Assembly (NCBI GenBank): GCA_016860685.1
Contig: BOJX01000011.1
Span: forward strand, 1 to 47,442
Source: Planctomycetota bacterium
GTDB lineage: Bacteria; Planctomycetota; Phycisphaerae; UBA1845
Length of the DNA stretch: 47,442 bases
Direction of reading: 5' to 3'
Shown here: positions 33,611-41,364 of the stretch, in pieces
Layout: the number at the start of each line of letters is the position of its first letter
How positions within the stretch are numbered: position 1 is the stretch's first letter
The notes under the pieces: generated by a model
What the model saw: only the letters and a program-made list of their open reading frames with translations
What the model was told of the DNA's origin: nothing
Databases searched by the model: none
Program-made: the position numbers and the translations under genes

Positions 33611-34639
33611 ATGACCGCTGGAGCATCCGGTGAAGGTCCGCGCGACGTTTTCAACGTCTTGTTCACCTGTGTCGGGCGCAGGGTCGAACTCCTCGACGCC
33701 TTCCGCCGCGCCGCCGTCGCGCTGAGGCTGAACCTCCGGGTCCACGGCGCGGACGTGACCCCTCTCGCTCCGGGCATGCACCACGTGGACGAAGCCCACC
33801 TCGTGCCGCGCATCGACTCGCCGCATTACGTCCCGGCGCTCCTCGATCTGTCGGACACGCGCCGGGTTCGGCTGATCGTCCCGAGCATCGACCCGGATCT
33901 GCCAGTCCTTGCCGCCGGCGCCGCGGAGTTTCTGTCGCGCGGATGCACCGTGCTGGTCAGCGAACCCTCCGTGATCGAGACATGCCGTGACAAGCTGCGC
34001 ACGCATCAGGCGCTCCGACTCGCCGGCCTAGACACGCCTGACACCTGGCGGCTTGCCGACTTCTCGGCGGGCGGGGCGACATATCCCGTGTACATGAAGC
34101 CTCGTTACGGAAGCGCCGCCCGGGGAAATTTCGTCGTTCATTCCGCTCGCGAGTTGGACGTGCTCGGCGCCCGCGTCAGCGACCCGATCGTGCAGGAATA
34201 CGTCGAAGGCGTCGAGCACACGCTCGACGTCTACTGCGGGCTGGACGGAGTTCCGCGATGCGTCGTCCCGCGCCGCCGGCTCGAGGTCCGCAGCGGCGAA
34301 GTCAGCAAGTCGCTGATCGTCCGGGACGACGCACTGATGACCGCGGGGCGCCGGGTCGTTGAGGCGCTTCCCGGATGTCGCGGTGTTGTCACCGTCCAGG
34401 TCATTCAAACCCGCACCGGACGCATCCGCGTCATCGAGATCAACCCGCGGTTCGGCGGGGGGGCGCCTTTGTCGATCCACGCCGGTGCGGATTTCCCGCG
34501 GTGGATCCTTCAAACGCTCCTCGGAAACCCGCCGGTCATTGATCCGCTCGGGTTCACCGACGATGTCGCAATGTTGCGCTTCGACCGATCCGTGTTCCTC
34601 GAGCACGCCTCAAAACGCTCCGCCGACCGCGCGTCATAA
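33611..34639 (+). CDS. ATP-grasp enzyme, carbamoyl-phosphate-synthase-like
   Basis: Ligase of 342 residues. The N-terminal domain begins VLFTCVGRRVELLDAFRRA, as in CarB/PylC-like ATP-grasp enzymes. It is followed by VLVSEPSVIETCRDKLRTHQAL, VYMKPRYGSAARGNFVV (ATP-binding lysine and glycine loop), QEYVEGVEHTLDVYC and the metal-binding RVIEINPRFGGGAPLSIHAG. Such stand-alone proteins typically join a carboxylate to an amine in small-molecule, peptide or wall-precursor pathways. No partner genes identify the product. The ATG was chosen because the family start motif follows at about residue 14; the longer frame upstream is antisense to gatC. Its last six bases overlap the convergent yraN gene. Confidence 0.85.
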   Translation: MTAGASGEGPRDVFNVLFTCVGRRVELLDAFRRAAVALRLNLRVHGADVTPLAPGMHHVDEAHLVPRIDSPHYVPALLDLSDTRRVRLIVPSIDPDLPVLAAGAAEFLSRGCTVLVSEPSVIETCRDKLRTHQALRLAGLDTPDTWRLADFSAGGATYPVYMKPRYGSAARGNFVVHSARELDVLGARVSDPIVQEYVEGVEHTLDVYCGLDGVPRCVVPRRRLEVRSGEVSKSLIVRDDALMTAGRRVVEALPGCRGVVTVQVIQTRTGRIRVIEINPRFGGGAPLSIHAGADFPRWILQTLLGNPPVIDPLGFTDDVAMLRFDRSVFLEHASKRSADRAS

Positions 34640-35029
34640 CGTCGCGCCGCGGCGCCTTCCGCCGGTCTGAAGGTTGAAGGCGTCGATGTAGTGCTTGATG
34701 TCGGCTTCGCCGTCCTCCTTCAAGGTGATCGCCACGACGTCTACCCGGCAGGGCAGCGCCCACGCGTTAGTTTCGTGAAGGAACATGCGTGCGATGGCGC
34801 TGAGGGCGTCCTTCTTCGACTGCACGATCGTCGCTTCGGGCGTGACTTCCCCCTCCTGTCGCGTGCGCACTTCGACGAACACGATCGTGTCGCCGTCGAC
34901 GACGATCAGGTCCGCCTCGCCCGCCGGACATACGTAGTTGTGCGCGACAAGACGGTATCCCTTTCGGCGCAGAAAAGAGGCCGCCAGCTTCTCGCTGCGG
35001 CCTCCGAGTCTCTTACGTGGGTCCATCAC
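34634..35029 (-). CDS. yraN: UPF0102/YraN-family endonuclease-like protein
   Basis: YraN family of 131 residues with a Holliday-junction-resolvase-like (PD-D/ExK) fold and uncertain function. Core motif GEADLIVVDGDTIVFVEVRTR contains the catalytic Asp and the E-x-K/R pattern (Glu-Val-Arg here). The start LGGRSEKLAASFLRRKGYRLVAHNY and the middle KKDALSAIARMFL are also typical. Two adjacent ATGs start the frame. It follows rplS by 19 bases on the same strand, so it is probably the last gene of the rpsP-trmD-rplS operon; in many bacteria rplS, rnhB and yraN adjoin, and rnhB is not here. Its end overlaps the end of the ATP-grasp gene by six bases. Confidence 0.9.
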   Translation of the reverse strand: MMDPRKRLGGRSEKLAASFLRRKGYRLVAHNYVCPAGEADLIVVDGDTIVFVEVRTRQEGEVTPEATIVQSKKDALSAIARMFLHETNAWALPCRVDVVAITLKEDGEADIKHYIDAFNLQTGGRRRGATL

Positions 35030-35048
35030 CGGGGGCGAGTCGAAACAA

Positions 35049-35474
35049 TCAGGGGCTTCCGACCAGTTCCGGTTCCGCTTCGCGGGTCGAACCGCCCTCG
35101 GCGCCGCCTCGCGAACGCCCGGTGCGCACCTCCTTCAGGCGGCGGGCCTTGCCGAGACGATCACGCAGGTAATACAGCTTTGCCCGACGCGCCTTACCCT
35201 GGCGCCGCGACACGACGTCGAGCACGTTCGGCGAGTGCAGCATGAACGTGCGTTCCACGCCTTCCTTGCCCACGATCCGGCGCACCGTGAAATTCACGTT
35301 GATCCCACGGCCGCGGACGGCGATGACCACGCCGTTGTAGATCTGCGTCCGCTCCTTGTCCCCCTCGATGATCCGCGTGTGAACGTCCACCGTGTCCCCG
35401 ATCCGCAGCGTCGGGAGCTTCGACTTCAAGTGAGGTTTCTCGATCTTTTCAATCAGCGCTTGTGCATGTGTCAT
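35049..35474 (-). CDS. rplS: 50S ribosomal protein bL19
   Basis: Large-subunit protein bL19, 141 residues. LPTLRIGDTVDVHTRIIEGDKERTQ, then YNGVVIAVRGRG, VRRIVGKEGVERTFMLHSP and a final RRAKLYYLRDRLGKARRLKE are the classic features. A Glu/Gly/Arg-rich tail of about 20 residues after the family end makes it longer than the usual 115-120. The ATG was chosen because the family starts near the ALIEKIEK helix; the frame is open 64 codons further upstream but that part is antisense to trmD. It lies 43 bases after trmD and is part of the rpsP operon. Confidence 0.97.
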   Translation of the reverse strand: MTHAQALIEKIEKPHLKSKLPTLRIGDTVDVHTRIIEGDKERTQIYNGVVIAVRGRGINVNFTVRRIVGKEGVERTFMLHSPNVLDVVSRRQGKARRAKLYYLRDRLGKARRLKEVRTGRSRGGAEGGSTREAEPELVGSP

Positions 35475-35517
35475 GACACGGTCTCCGCGTCCACCCGTCG
35501 CCTTCGGCGGCCCGGGG

Positions 35518-36246
35518 TCAAATTCCGTCGTTGTCCCTGCGGCCTTTTTCTTGACCCGGTTCCAGCAGATCCGGTCGCCGCTGTCGTGTACGCACCAAGG
35601 CCTGCTCCCGTCGCCACGCCTCGATCTGGGCGTGATGCCCGGACAGCAGGATCTCGGGCACCTCAAGCCCTCGGAACGACCGCGGCCGCGTGTACTGCGG
35701 ATAATCCAGCAACCCGGTCGTAAACGACTCCCGGATCACCGACTCTCCGTCGCCCACCGCCCCCGGCAGCAACCGAACCACCGCGTCGATCAACACGATC
35801 GCCGCCGCTTCTCCTCCCGAAAGAACGTAATCTCCGATCGAAATCTCTCGAAAACCCAACCCCGCCGGTATACGTTCGTCAAATCCCTCGTAATGCCCGC
35901 AGAGGAGCAGGAGCCACGGCTCCCGCGACAGTTCCTCCACCAGCTTCTGCGTCAGGCGCTCCCCCGAGGGGCACATCAGCAACCGCGTCGGCGCCCGGTT
36001 CGACCCCGCCTGTCCTTCCGCAATCACATGCTCGACCGCCCGGAAGATCGGCTCGCATTTGAGCACCATCCCCGGACCTCCCCCGAAAGGGCGGTCGTCC
36101 ACGCTGCGGTGCGGATCATCCGCGAAGTCGCGGAAGTTCGTATATGCGATCGCCACCCGACCGCTTTCCACAGCTCGTCCGACAATGCTGTGCCCCGCAA
36201 ACGCCCGGAGAACATCAGGGAAAAGGGTCAACACGTCGATCCGCAT
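35518..36246 (-). CDS. trmD: tRNA (guanine(37)-N1)-methyltransferase
   Basis: TrmD methylates G37 of tRNAs reading CNN codons and prevents frameshifting; it acts as a dimer with a trefoil-knotted SAM pocket. [67 protein letters not shown] and the final [16 protein letters not shown] are all family hallmarks. Length is 242, normal. AGGGGG seven bases before the ATG supports the start nine codons inside the longer frame. It follows rpsP by 60 bases with no room for rimM, which normally lies between them. The C-terminal tail is charged and a little long. Confidence 0.97.
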   Translation of the reverse strand: MRIDVLTLFPDVLRAFAGHSIVGRAVESGRVAIAYTNFRDFADDPHRSVDDRPFGGGPGMVLKCEPIFRAVEHVIAEGQAGSNRAPTRLLMCPSGERLTQKLVEELSREPWLLLLCGHYEGFDERIPAGLGFREISIGDYVLSGGEAAAIVLIDAVVRLLPGAVGDGESVIRESFTTGLLDYPQYTRPRSFRGLEVPEILLSGHHAQIEAWRREQALVRTRQRRPDLLEPGQEKGRRDNDGI

Positions 36247-36306
36247 GACCGATCCCCCTCGCTGCGCAACCACAGCGGCGGCCCCGGACGACGCACGACG
36301 TCCGTC

Positions 36307-36558
36307 TTACGACAGAACGCCGTGCTTCTTCAGCAGCGCACGCACCGTATCCGACGGCTGAGCGCCGACGCCAAGCCAGTATCGGATGCGATCCGCCTCG
36401 AGCGACACCTGCTTGCTTTCGTCCTTCGCGATCGGATCGACGTAACCGAGTTCCTCGATCACGCGCCCGTCGCGCGGACGGCGCTTATCCACGGCCGCGA
36501 TCCGAAAGAACGGGCGATGCGTCCTCCCGTGTCTCGACATTCTGATCCGTACTGACAA
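36307..36558 (-). CDS. rpsP: 30S ribosomal protein bS16 (TTG start)
   Basis: Small-subunit protein bS16, 83 residues. The family begins with MAVRIRLxRxGRxxxPFYRIVVAD; here MSVRIRMSRHGRTHRPFFRIAAVD follows a TTG codon. GGAG eight bases upstream fits a ribosome site. The next ATG is seven codons in and would delete the conserved VRIR strand, so TTG is preferred. Later RDGRVIEELGYVDPIAK and the YWLGVGAQPSDTVRALL motif are typical. It is the first gene of the rpsP-trmD-rplS-yraN group, transcribed from the promoter about 75 bases upstream. Confidence 0.95.
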   Translation of the reverse strand: MSVRIRMSRHGRTHRPFFRIAAVDKRRPRDGRVIEELGYVDPIAKDESKQVSLEADRIRYWLGVGAQPSDTVRALLKKHGVLS

Positions 36559-36633
36559 CGTTCCTGCTCCCTCTGACTCCGCCGACGCTCGTCCCGTCTC
36601 CAGCCTCCCACGCCAGAAAAACCGAGACACGGA

Positions 36634-36661
36634 AGTATATCGCCCGGTCTCACTCCTGCAA
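36634..36661 (-). promoter_or_regulatory. predicted promoter of rpsP operon
   Basis: Reading leftward, TTGCAG at 36661-36656, a 16-base spacer and TATACT at 36639-36634 form a vegetative-type promoter. The leader to the rpsP TTG would be about 70 bases. The -35 box matches consensus weakly. Confidence 0.45.
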
Positions 36662-36991
36662 GCACACCTGATTAACCCTGCCGGCCCGCAACCCTCGTCG
36701 GCAGGGCCGCCCCGGCTTGGAGGGAAGGAAGTCGCAGTTTCGGGCTTGCCCAACTCGGTCTTTCTGGTATCTCGATGCAAGCCTGTCTTCCGACTAGCGG
36801 CACCAGGAAGATGTATAAAATACACTTTCAGAGTAATTATTGTTCCCTTGCTGAATTCAACGTTTGTCATCATCGCCCTCGCAACTTGCCAAGCTTTCCA
36901 AGTCCGCGTACTCAACCACGCATGATCGGTTCAGGTCGGCGCAGCCGCTCGTACCGCCGGACGCGGCCTCCGAGCGCACAAGGATCGGATC
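36662..36991. other. divergent region between rpsP and queF with hairpin and AT-rich palindrome
   Basis: No gene seen. It contains an inverted repeat at 36676-36706 (CCCTGCCG ... CGGCAGGG, 15-base loop) directly upstream of the rpsP promoter, and an AT-rich island at about 36810-36860, the least G+C-rich stretch I notice in the window, with the perfect 13-base palindrome TGTATAAAATACA at 36812-36824. These probably hold the queF promoter and perhaps an operator. I looked for a preQ1-I riboswitch and did not find its signature. Confidence 0.4.
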
Positions 36992-37342
36992 ATGCTGGAA
37001 ACCTTCGCCAACCCGCACCCGCACCGCGACTACCTCATCGAGCATGTCGCGCGGGAGTTCACCAGCCTGTGCCCGAAGACCGGTCAGCCGGACTTCGGGA
37101 CAGTGACGGTGCGCTACGTGGCGGCGGAACTGTGTGTCGAACTGAAGAGCCTGAAGCTGTACCTCCAGCAGTTCCGCAACCGCGGCATCTTCTACGAGGA
37201 TATCACCAACGTGATCCTCAACGACCTCGTCAGCACGTGCCGGCCCCGGTGGATGCAGGTGCGCACGCGCTGGACTGTCCGCGGCGGGATGCGCAGCGTC
37301 ATCACGGCGGAACACGGCGAGCCGCCCGGGATCGTCCGGTGA
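36992..37342 (+). CDS. queF: NADPH-dependent 7-cyano-7-deazaguanine reductase, short form
   Basis: QueF reduces the nitrile preQ0 to preQ1 in queuosine synthesis, using NADPH and a cysteine thioimide. At 116 residues this is the unimodular (Bacillus-type) T-fold form. Motifs: EFTSLCPKTGQPDFGT with nucleophile Cys32 and the proton-donor Asp39 area, the signature VELKSLKLYLQQFRN, FYEDITN, and the closing RWTVRGGM. It lacks about 30 N-terminal residues found in B. subtilis QueF; stop codons upstream prevent extension, so the short start is real. AAGG eight bases upstream of the ATG. No queC, queD or queE are visible here. Located divergent from rpsP and 55 bases before the UPF0235 gene. Confidence 0.93.
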   Translation: MLETFANPHPHRDYLIEHVAREFTSLCPKTGQPDFGTVTVRYVAAELCVELKSLKLYLQQFRNRGIFYEDITNVILNDLVSTCRPRWMQVRTRWTVRGGMRSVITAEHGEPPGIVR

Positions 37343-37397
37343 CGTTCCTGCGTCGCCAGCCGCTCTTGTCATCGACTCAATTTGAGGAGAACCCGCC

Positions 37398-37688
37398 TTG
37401 ATCCAGATCGAGGAACGCGACGGCGGCGTCCTCCTGCCGGTCAAGGTGGTTCCCGGCGCTTCGCGCGATCGCTTCGCTGGAGAGTGGGACGGCCGGGCGA
37501 AGATTGCTGTCGCAGCCCCTCCCGAAGGAGGCCGGGCCAACAAGGCGGTCTGCGCATTCCTTGCGGACTTGCTCGGCGTTCAACGCCGCGACGTCCGCAT
37601 CGTCGCGGGCGAGACGTCGCCGCTCAAGACGGTGTCGGTCGCGGGCGTGACCGCCGAACGTTTGCGCGCGGTTCTCGAGGAGACGTGA
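37398..37688 (+). CDS. UPF0235/DUF167 (YggU-like) protein (TTG start)
   Basis: Small protein of 96 residues of the conserved DUF167 family; function unknown. Typical elements: VKVVPGASRDRFAG at the start, KIAVAAPPEGGRANKAV in the middle, and VRIVAGETSPLKTVSV. The start is TTG with GAGGAG eight bases upstream; no ATG is available in the frame at a suitable position. It follows queF by 55 bases on the same strand and may be co-transcribed. It ends 55 bases before the convergent response regulator gene. Confidence 0.9.
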   Translation: MIQIEERDGGVLLPVKVVPGASRDRFAGEWDGRAKIAVAAPPEGGRANKAVCAFLADLLGVQRRDVRIVAGETSPLKTVSVAGVTAERLRAVLEET

Positions 37689-37743
37689 ATCTTCGGCGAA
37701 GTTGATGCCGGATTCCCGCGCACTCCCGGTGTTCGAGTTCCCG

Positions 37744-39378
37744 TCACGCAGACGAGGACGCCGCCGGCGCAAGAGACGGCAACTGAAACAGATCGACGCT
37801 TTCGTCGATGCGGGTCTGCCAGGCGGCGCGGTCGCGGGCGAGAACCTGCTCGAGGGCGAGGACGACGCGTGGATCGAACTGTCGCCCGGCCCCGGCGCGC
37901 AGCTCGGCGACCGCGGCGTCGACGCCGCGGCGCTGTCGGTACACGCGGTCCGTCGTCATGGCGTCGAAGGCGTCGGCGACGAGAAGGACGCGGGCGCCGA
38001 TCGGGATCTGGTCCCCCTTCAGCGCCGAGGGCGCGCCCGAACCGTCGAAGTGCTCCCGCTGGTGGCGGATGATCGCGAGCTCGGCTTCGAAGATGCGCAG
38101 GTTCTCCACGATGCGCGTGCTGATGTGCGGAACCTGAGCGATGATCGTCTGCTCGAGCGGGGTCAGCGGTCCGCGCTTCATCAGGATGCGGTCGGGAATG
38201 CCGACCTTGCCGACGTCGTGCAGCATTGCGGCGTTCCCGATCGACTTGACGGTCGCCGAGGCGCACCCAAGCTGGCGCGCGACTTCGGTGGCATAGAACG
38301 CCACGTTGACGCAGTGCCGGGCGGTATAAGGGTCTTTCTCGACGATGGCCTGCGCGAGGCAGGAGATGCTCTGTCCGTAAACGTCGCGCGCGAAGGCGTT
38401 GAGGATCGCGATGCGTTTGCGGAGCATGTCGACCTGGGTGGCGTCCGCGGACTCGGTGTGCGCTTCGTCGTCGGCGCCGTCCGCGGCGCAGACCACCTGG
38501 TTGCGCCCGCGGCGCTTCGCGCTGTACATCGCCCGGTCCGCGAGGTCCACCAGTTCGGCCGCGGTGGAGACACGGGGGTCGTCGGTGTCCGCGACGCCGA
38601 AGGAGGCGGTGACGGCGTGGGCGCCCAGCGCCGGAACGTTCAGTCCGGACACCAGCGCGCTTTGAATGCGCTCGGCGACCCGTCGTGCGTCGGCGGCTGA
38701 GGACTCCGGAAGCAGCAGCGCGAACTCCTCCCCGCCGATGCGGCCGACCGCGTCCGTGTCACGGGCGTTGTCCCGCAGAATGCGCGCGATCTCCTCCAGC
38801 ACGTCGTTCCCCACCAGGTGTCCGAAGGTGTCGTTCACCGCCTTGAAGAAGTCGATGTCGAGCACGATCAGCGCCAGCGGGCGCCCGTAACGGCGGGCCC
38901 GGCTCATCTCCCGATCGAGCAGGCGGTTGAAGTGATCGTGATTGAAGACGCCCGTCAGACCGTCCGTGATTGCGGCGGCGCGAAGGCGGTCCTGAAGCGT
39001 CCACATCCGAAGCCCGACGCGGACGCGGGCGAGCAGTTCATCCGGCGCGATCGGCTTGGTGAGGAAGTCGTCCACCCCGCAGTCCCACGCCTGGCGCTGG
39101 ACGGTGCGGTCCGTGATCGCGGTCATGAGAATGAAATACGTGTCCGCCACGGCCGCGTCCGAACGCACGCGGCCGCACAGGCTCATGCCCGTGTCGCCTG
39201 GAAGAAGATGGTCGCAAAGCACGACCTTCGGGTGCTCGGCCTTGATCAACTCGAACCCGCTTGAGGCGTCCTCCGCCTCGATGTGGCGGTAGCCCGAGCC
39301 CTCGATCGCGCGGATCGCCAGATGCCGCTGAGCGGGATCGTCTTCGATCAGGCAAAGATCCACGGCGCTGTCGCGCAT
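37744..39378 (-). CDS. response regulator with GGDEF and degenerate HD-GYP domains
   Basis: Cytoplasmic signalling protein of 544 residues. REC domain 1-125: Asp12/Asp13/Asp14 region acid pocket, phosphoacceptor Asp56 (VVLCDHLLPGDTG) and Lys108 (FLTKP). GGDEF domain about 135-300: GGEEF at 215-219 with an RxxD inhibitory site at 206-209, so it should make c-di-GMP under product control. HD-GYP domain about 330-525: His355, HD at 387-388 and His418 remain, but the HHExxDG motif reads HQREHFDG (439-446) and GYP reads GAP (448-450), so two conserved histidines are replaced and c-di-GMP hydrolysis is doubtful. No kinase adjoins. It lies 174 bases after the polyprenyl glycosylphosphotransferase gene on the same strand, which suggests control of exopolysaccharide. 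Confidence 0.92.
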   Translation of the reverse strand: MRDSAVDLCLIEDDPAQRHLAIRAIEGSGYRHIEAEDASSGFELIKAEHPKVVLCDHLLPGDTGMSLCGRVRSDAAVADTYFILMTAITDRTVQRQAWDCGVDDFLTKPIAPDELLARVRVGLRMWTLQDRLRAAAITDGLTGVFNHDHFNRLLDREMSRARRYGRPLALIVLDIDFFKAVNDTFGHLVGNDVLEEIARILRDNARDTDAVGRIGGEEFALLLPESSAADARRVAERIQSALVSGLNVPALGAHAVTASFGVADTDDPRVSTAAELVDLADRAMYSAKRRGRNQVVCAADGADDEAHTESADATQVDMLRKRIAILNAFARDVYGQSISCLAQAIVEKDPYTARHCVNVAFYATEVARQLGCASATVKSIGNAAMLHDVGKVGIPDRILMKRGPLTPLEQTIIAQVPHISTRIVENLRIFEAELAIIRHQREHFDGSGAPSALKGDQIPIGARVLLVADAFDAMTTDRVYRQRRGVDAAVAELRAGAGRQFDPRVVLALEQVLARDRAAWQTRIDESVDLFQLPSLAPAASSSA

Positions 39379-39552
39379 GAAGCGTTCCCCGGACGTTTCT
39401 CCCCTTCGACATGCGAACGCCGATCTCGCGCTCGGCGCTCCTCTTTTTGAGTATGCGGTTCAATTCCGGTGTGTGCGCCGGACCGGGCGAACCTTCGCGT
39501 TATCGGTCAGGAAACGCGCCGCCGGCAACGCGATTCTCGACCTGGCGCAGTT

Positions 39553-41031
39553 TCAGCACGCGCCGCGCAGGAACGTCCCCAGCGTCCGGAACAGAATCAT
39601 CAGATCGAGTTCGAGGCATCCGTGCTTGAGGTAGTAAAGGTCATATTGCAGCTTACGCCGCGCGTCTTCGACCGAAGAACCGTATTTGTAGTTGATCTGC
39701 GCCCAACCGGTGAGTCCGGGCGCGATGAGGTGGCGCTCCGGATAATACGGCAGGACGGTGTTGAGCGACGCGACAATGTCCGGGCGCTCCGGACGCGGAC
39801 CCACGAGCGACATCTTGCCCCGGACGATGTCGAACAACTGTGGCAGTTCGTCCACCCGAGTGCGCCGGAGGATACGGCCGATGCGCGTGACGCGCGGGTC
39901 GTTCGGCGTGGCCCAGATGCTGGCGCCGCTCTCCGCGTCGGTCCGCATCGTGCGGAACTTGTGCAGGCGGAACGTGCGCCCGCGCAGCCCGACGCGCTCC
40001 TGCGCGTAGAACACCGGACCGCCGTCGTCCAGCTTGATCGCCGCAGCGATCAGCGCCCACAACGGCAGCGTGACGATCAGCCCGAGCACCGCGACCGTGA
40101 AGTCGATCACCCTTTTAAGCGAGACGGACTCGCCTTCGCCCACCTTCAGATCCGCAAAGAGAAACCAGTCTGGCGTCAGCTCGTCCACGAGGATGCGCCC
40201 GGCGGCTTTTTCGTAGAACGTCGCCTCGTTCGTCACGCGCAGACCGCGGTGCAGGCAGCGGATGATGCCGGTGACGAGGTTCGGATCCCGCGCGGCCTCC
40301 GCCCCGACCACGATATCGGTGACCTCGAGCTTCGTGCAGAGCGACTCCAGTTCGTCATGCGTTCCAACGACGCTCGAATCCGCCGCTCCCTCCGGTGAAT
40401 GCCCGTCGGGCGTCGTGCAGCCCACAAGGCGGTACTCGCGTATCCCGTCCTGATCGAGCGCGCGCCGCAGCGACGCGAGCAGCCCCGTCGATCCCACCAC
40501 CAGCAGCGATCGCCGGACATCATGAATCAGCGACCAGGCTCCGAACCGCAGCACCAGGCTCGACACCAGGTAAACACCCAGCGCCCAGCACACCAGCCGC
40601 CGGCTGACCACCGCATAAAGCAGGACGTAGATCACCGCGTAGGCCAGGATGACGGCGGCGAACGTGGTCAGCAGCGTCCGGATCATAATCCGCGAACGAC
40701 TGCGAAGCGTCTCGCGCCCGTATAACCCGAAAACGAGGCTTGCCGCCGTGAAACTGGCCATGAAAACGGCCTGTGCCGTCCAGATGTGGACGTGCTCGAC
40801 GGTGTAACCGGTGCTGACCTCGCCGACCAGCGCATACCCGGCGAAGAACCCGATCGCCACCAGCAGCGCGTCCAGCGACAACCAGGCCGAGTCTGGCAAC
40901 TCCAGCAGCAGTTGACCGAGCCGGGATCCGGCCGCGCGAGCGCACGGCGGCGCGCTGTCGCGCCCGCACGTCACGGTCAGCAGACTCCGAATGCCCTCCG
41001 GGGCCCCCCTCGCCGTCAACGGCGCATCCAT
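39553..41031 (-). CDS. polyprenyl glycosylphosphotransferase (exopolysaccharide chain initiation)
   Basis: Membrane enzyme of 492 residues that transfers a hexose-1-phosphate to undecaprenyl phosphate as the first step of exopolysaccharide synthesis. N-terminal half: four membrane helices (SLDALLVAIGFFAGYAL and following) and a Rossmann-like domain (LLVVGSTGLLASLRRAL). The catalytic half has one helix (VIDFTVAVLGLIVTLPLWAL), then KFRTMRTDAE, DELPQLFDIVRGKMSLVGPRPE, LTGWAQINYKYGSS and YDLYYLKHGCLELDLMILFRT. These match WbaP/EpsB-type transferases, and the terminal segment recalls the TIGR03013 (XrtA-associated) group. The first 35 residues are a variable extension. Its position next to the c-di-GMP regulator fits controlled polymer export. 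Confidence 0.92.
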   Translation of the reverse strand: MDAPLTARGAPEGIRSLLTVTCGRDSAPPCARAAGSRLGQLLLELPDSAWLSLDALLVAIGFFAGYALVGEVSTGYTVEHVHIWTAQAVFMASFTAASLVFGLYGRETLRSRSRIMIRTLLTTFAAVILAYAVIYVLLYAVVSRRLVCWALGVYLVSSLVLRFGAWSLIHDVRRSLLVVGSTGLLASLRRALDQDGIREYRLVGCTTPDGHSPEGAADSSVVGTHDELESLCTKLEVTDIVVGAEAARDPNLVTGIIRCLHRGLRVTNEATFYEKAAGRILVDELTPDWFLFADLKVGEGESVSLKRVIDFTVAVLGLIVTLPLWALIAAAIKLDDGGPVFYAQERVGLRGRTFRLHKFRTMRTDAESGASIWATPNDPRVTRIGRILRRTRVDELPQLFDIVRGKMSLVGPRPERPDIVASLNTVLPYYPERHLIAPGLTGWAQINYKYGSSVEDARRKLQYDLYYLKHGCLELDLMILFRTLGTFLRGAC

Positions 41032-41364
41032 GCCTCTTGATCTCCCAGCACTCGCGGACGATCCCTGCCGTGCGGCTTCCGCCGCCCGCGCCCTCAGTTG
41101 ACCGCGACATAAAACCAGCCGCGCCTTTGCATCGGCGGACTTGCCGCGGGCATTGAGGATCGAAAGGCGCCGGCGTCACGGTCCCCCGTTGCTCACGCCC
41201 GATAAACGGGCGTCTCGGTCGCAGACGCCGACCCGATCAAACTCGTGGGCACGAAACCGATCCGGGCGACAGTCGCCGCCGTCAGCATCCGATATTCAAG
41301 GCGTGCGGGGCGTATTCTCTGAATGCGGCTTCCACCGTCGCCGGCGCGTACCACGGAGGACATC
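41032..41364. other. divergent intergenic region with palindrome
   Basis: No gene seen. A perfect inverted repeat at 41195-41213 (ACGCCCG, ATAAA loop, CGGGCGT) lies midway between the two divergent starts and lacks a T-tract on either side, so an operator or leader hairpin is as likely as a terminator. A TTGACC at 41098 has no good partner -10. Confidence 0.4.

Noticed and set aside
36700..36760. GGGAAGGAAG-like sequence that recalled the SRP 4.5S RNA core
   Set aside because: The flanking conserved loops and the long complementary helices are absent.
36740..36991. Possible preQ1 riboswitch before queF
   Set aside because: No pseudoknot-forming class I signature or adenine-rich tail was seen; only a palindrome and AT-rich stretch.
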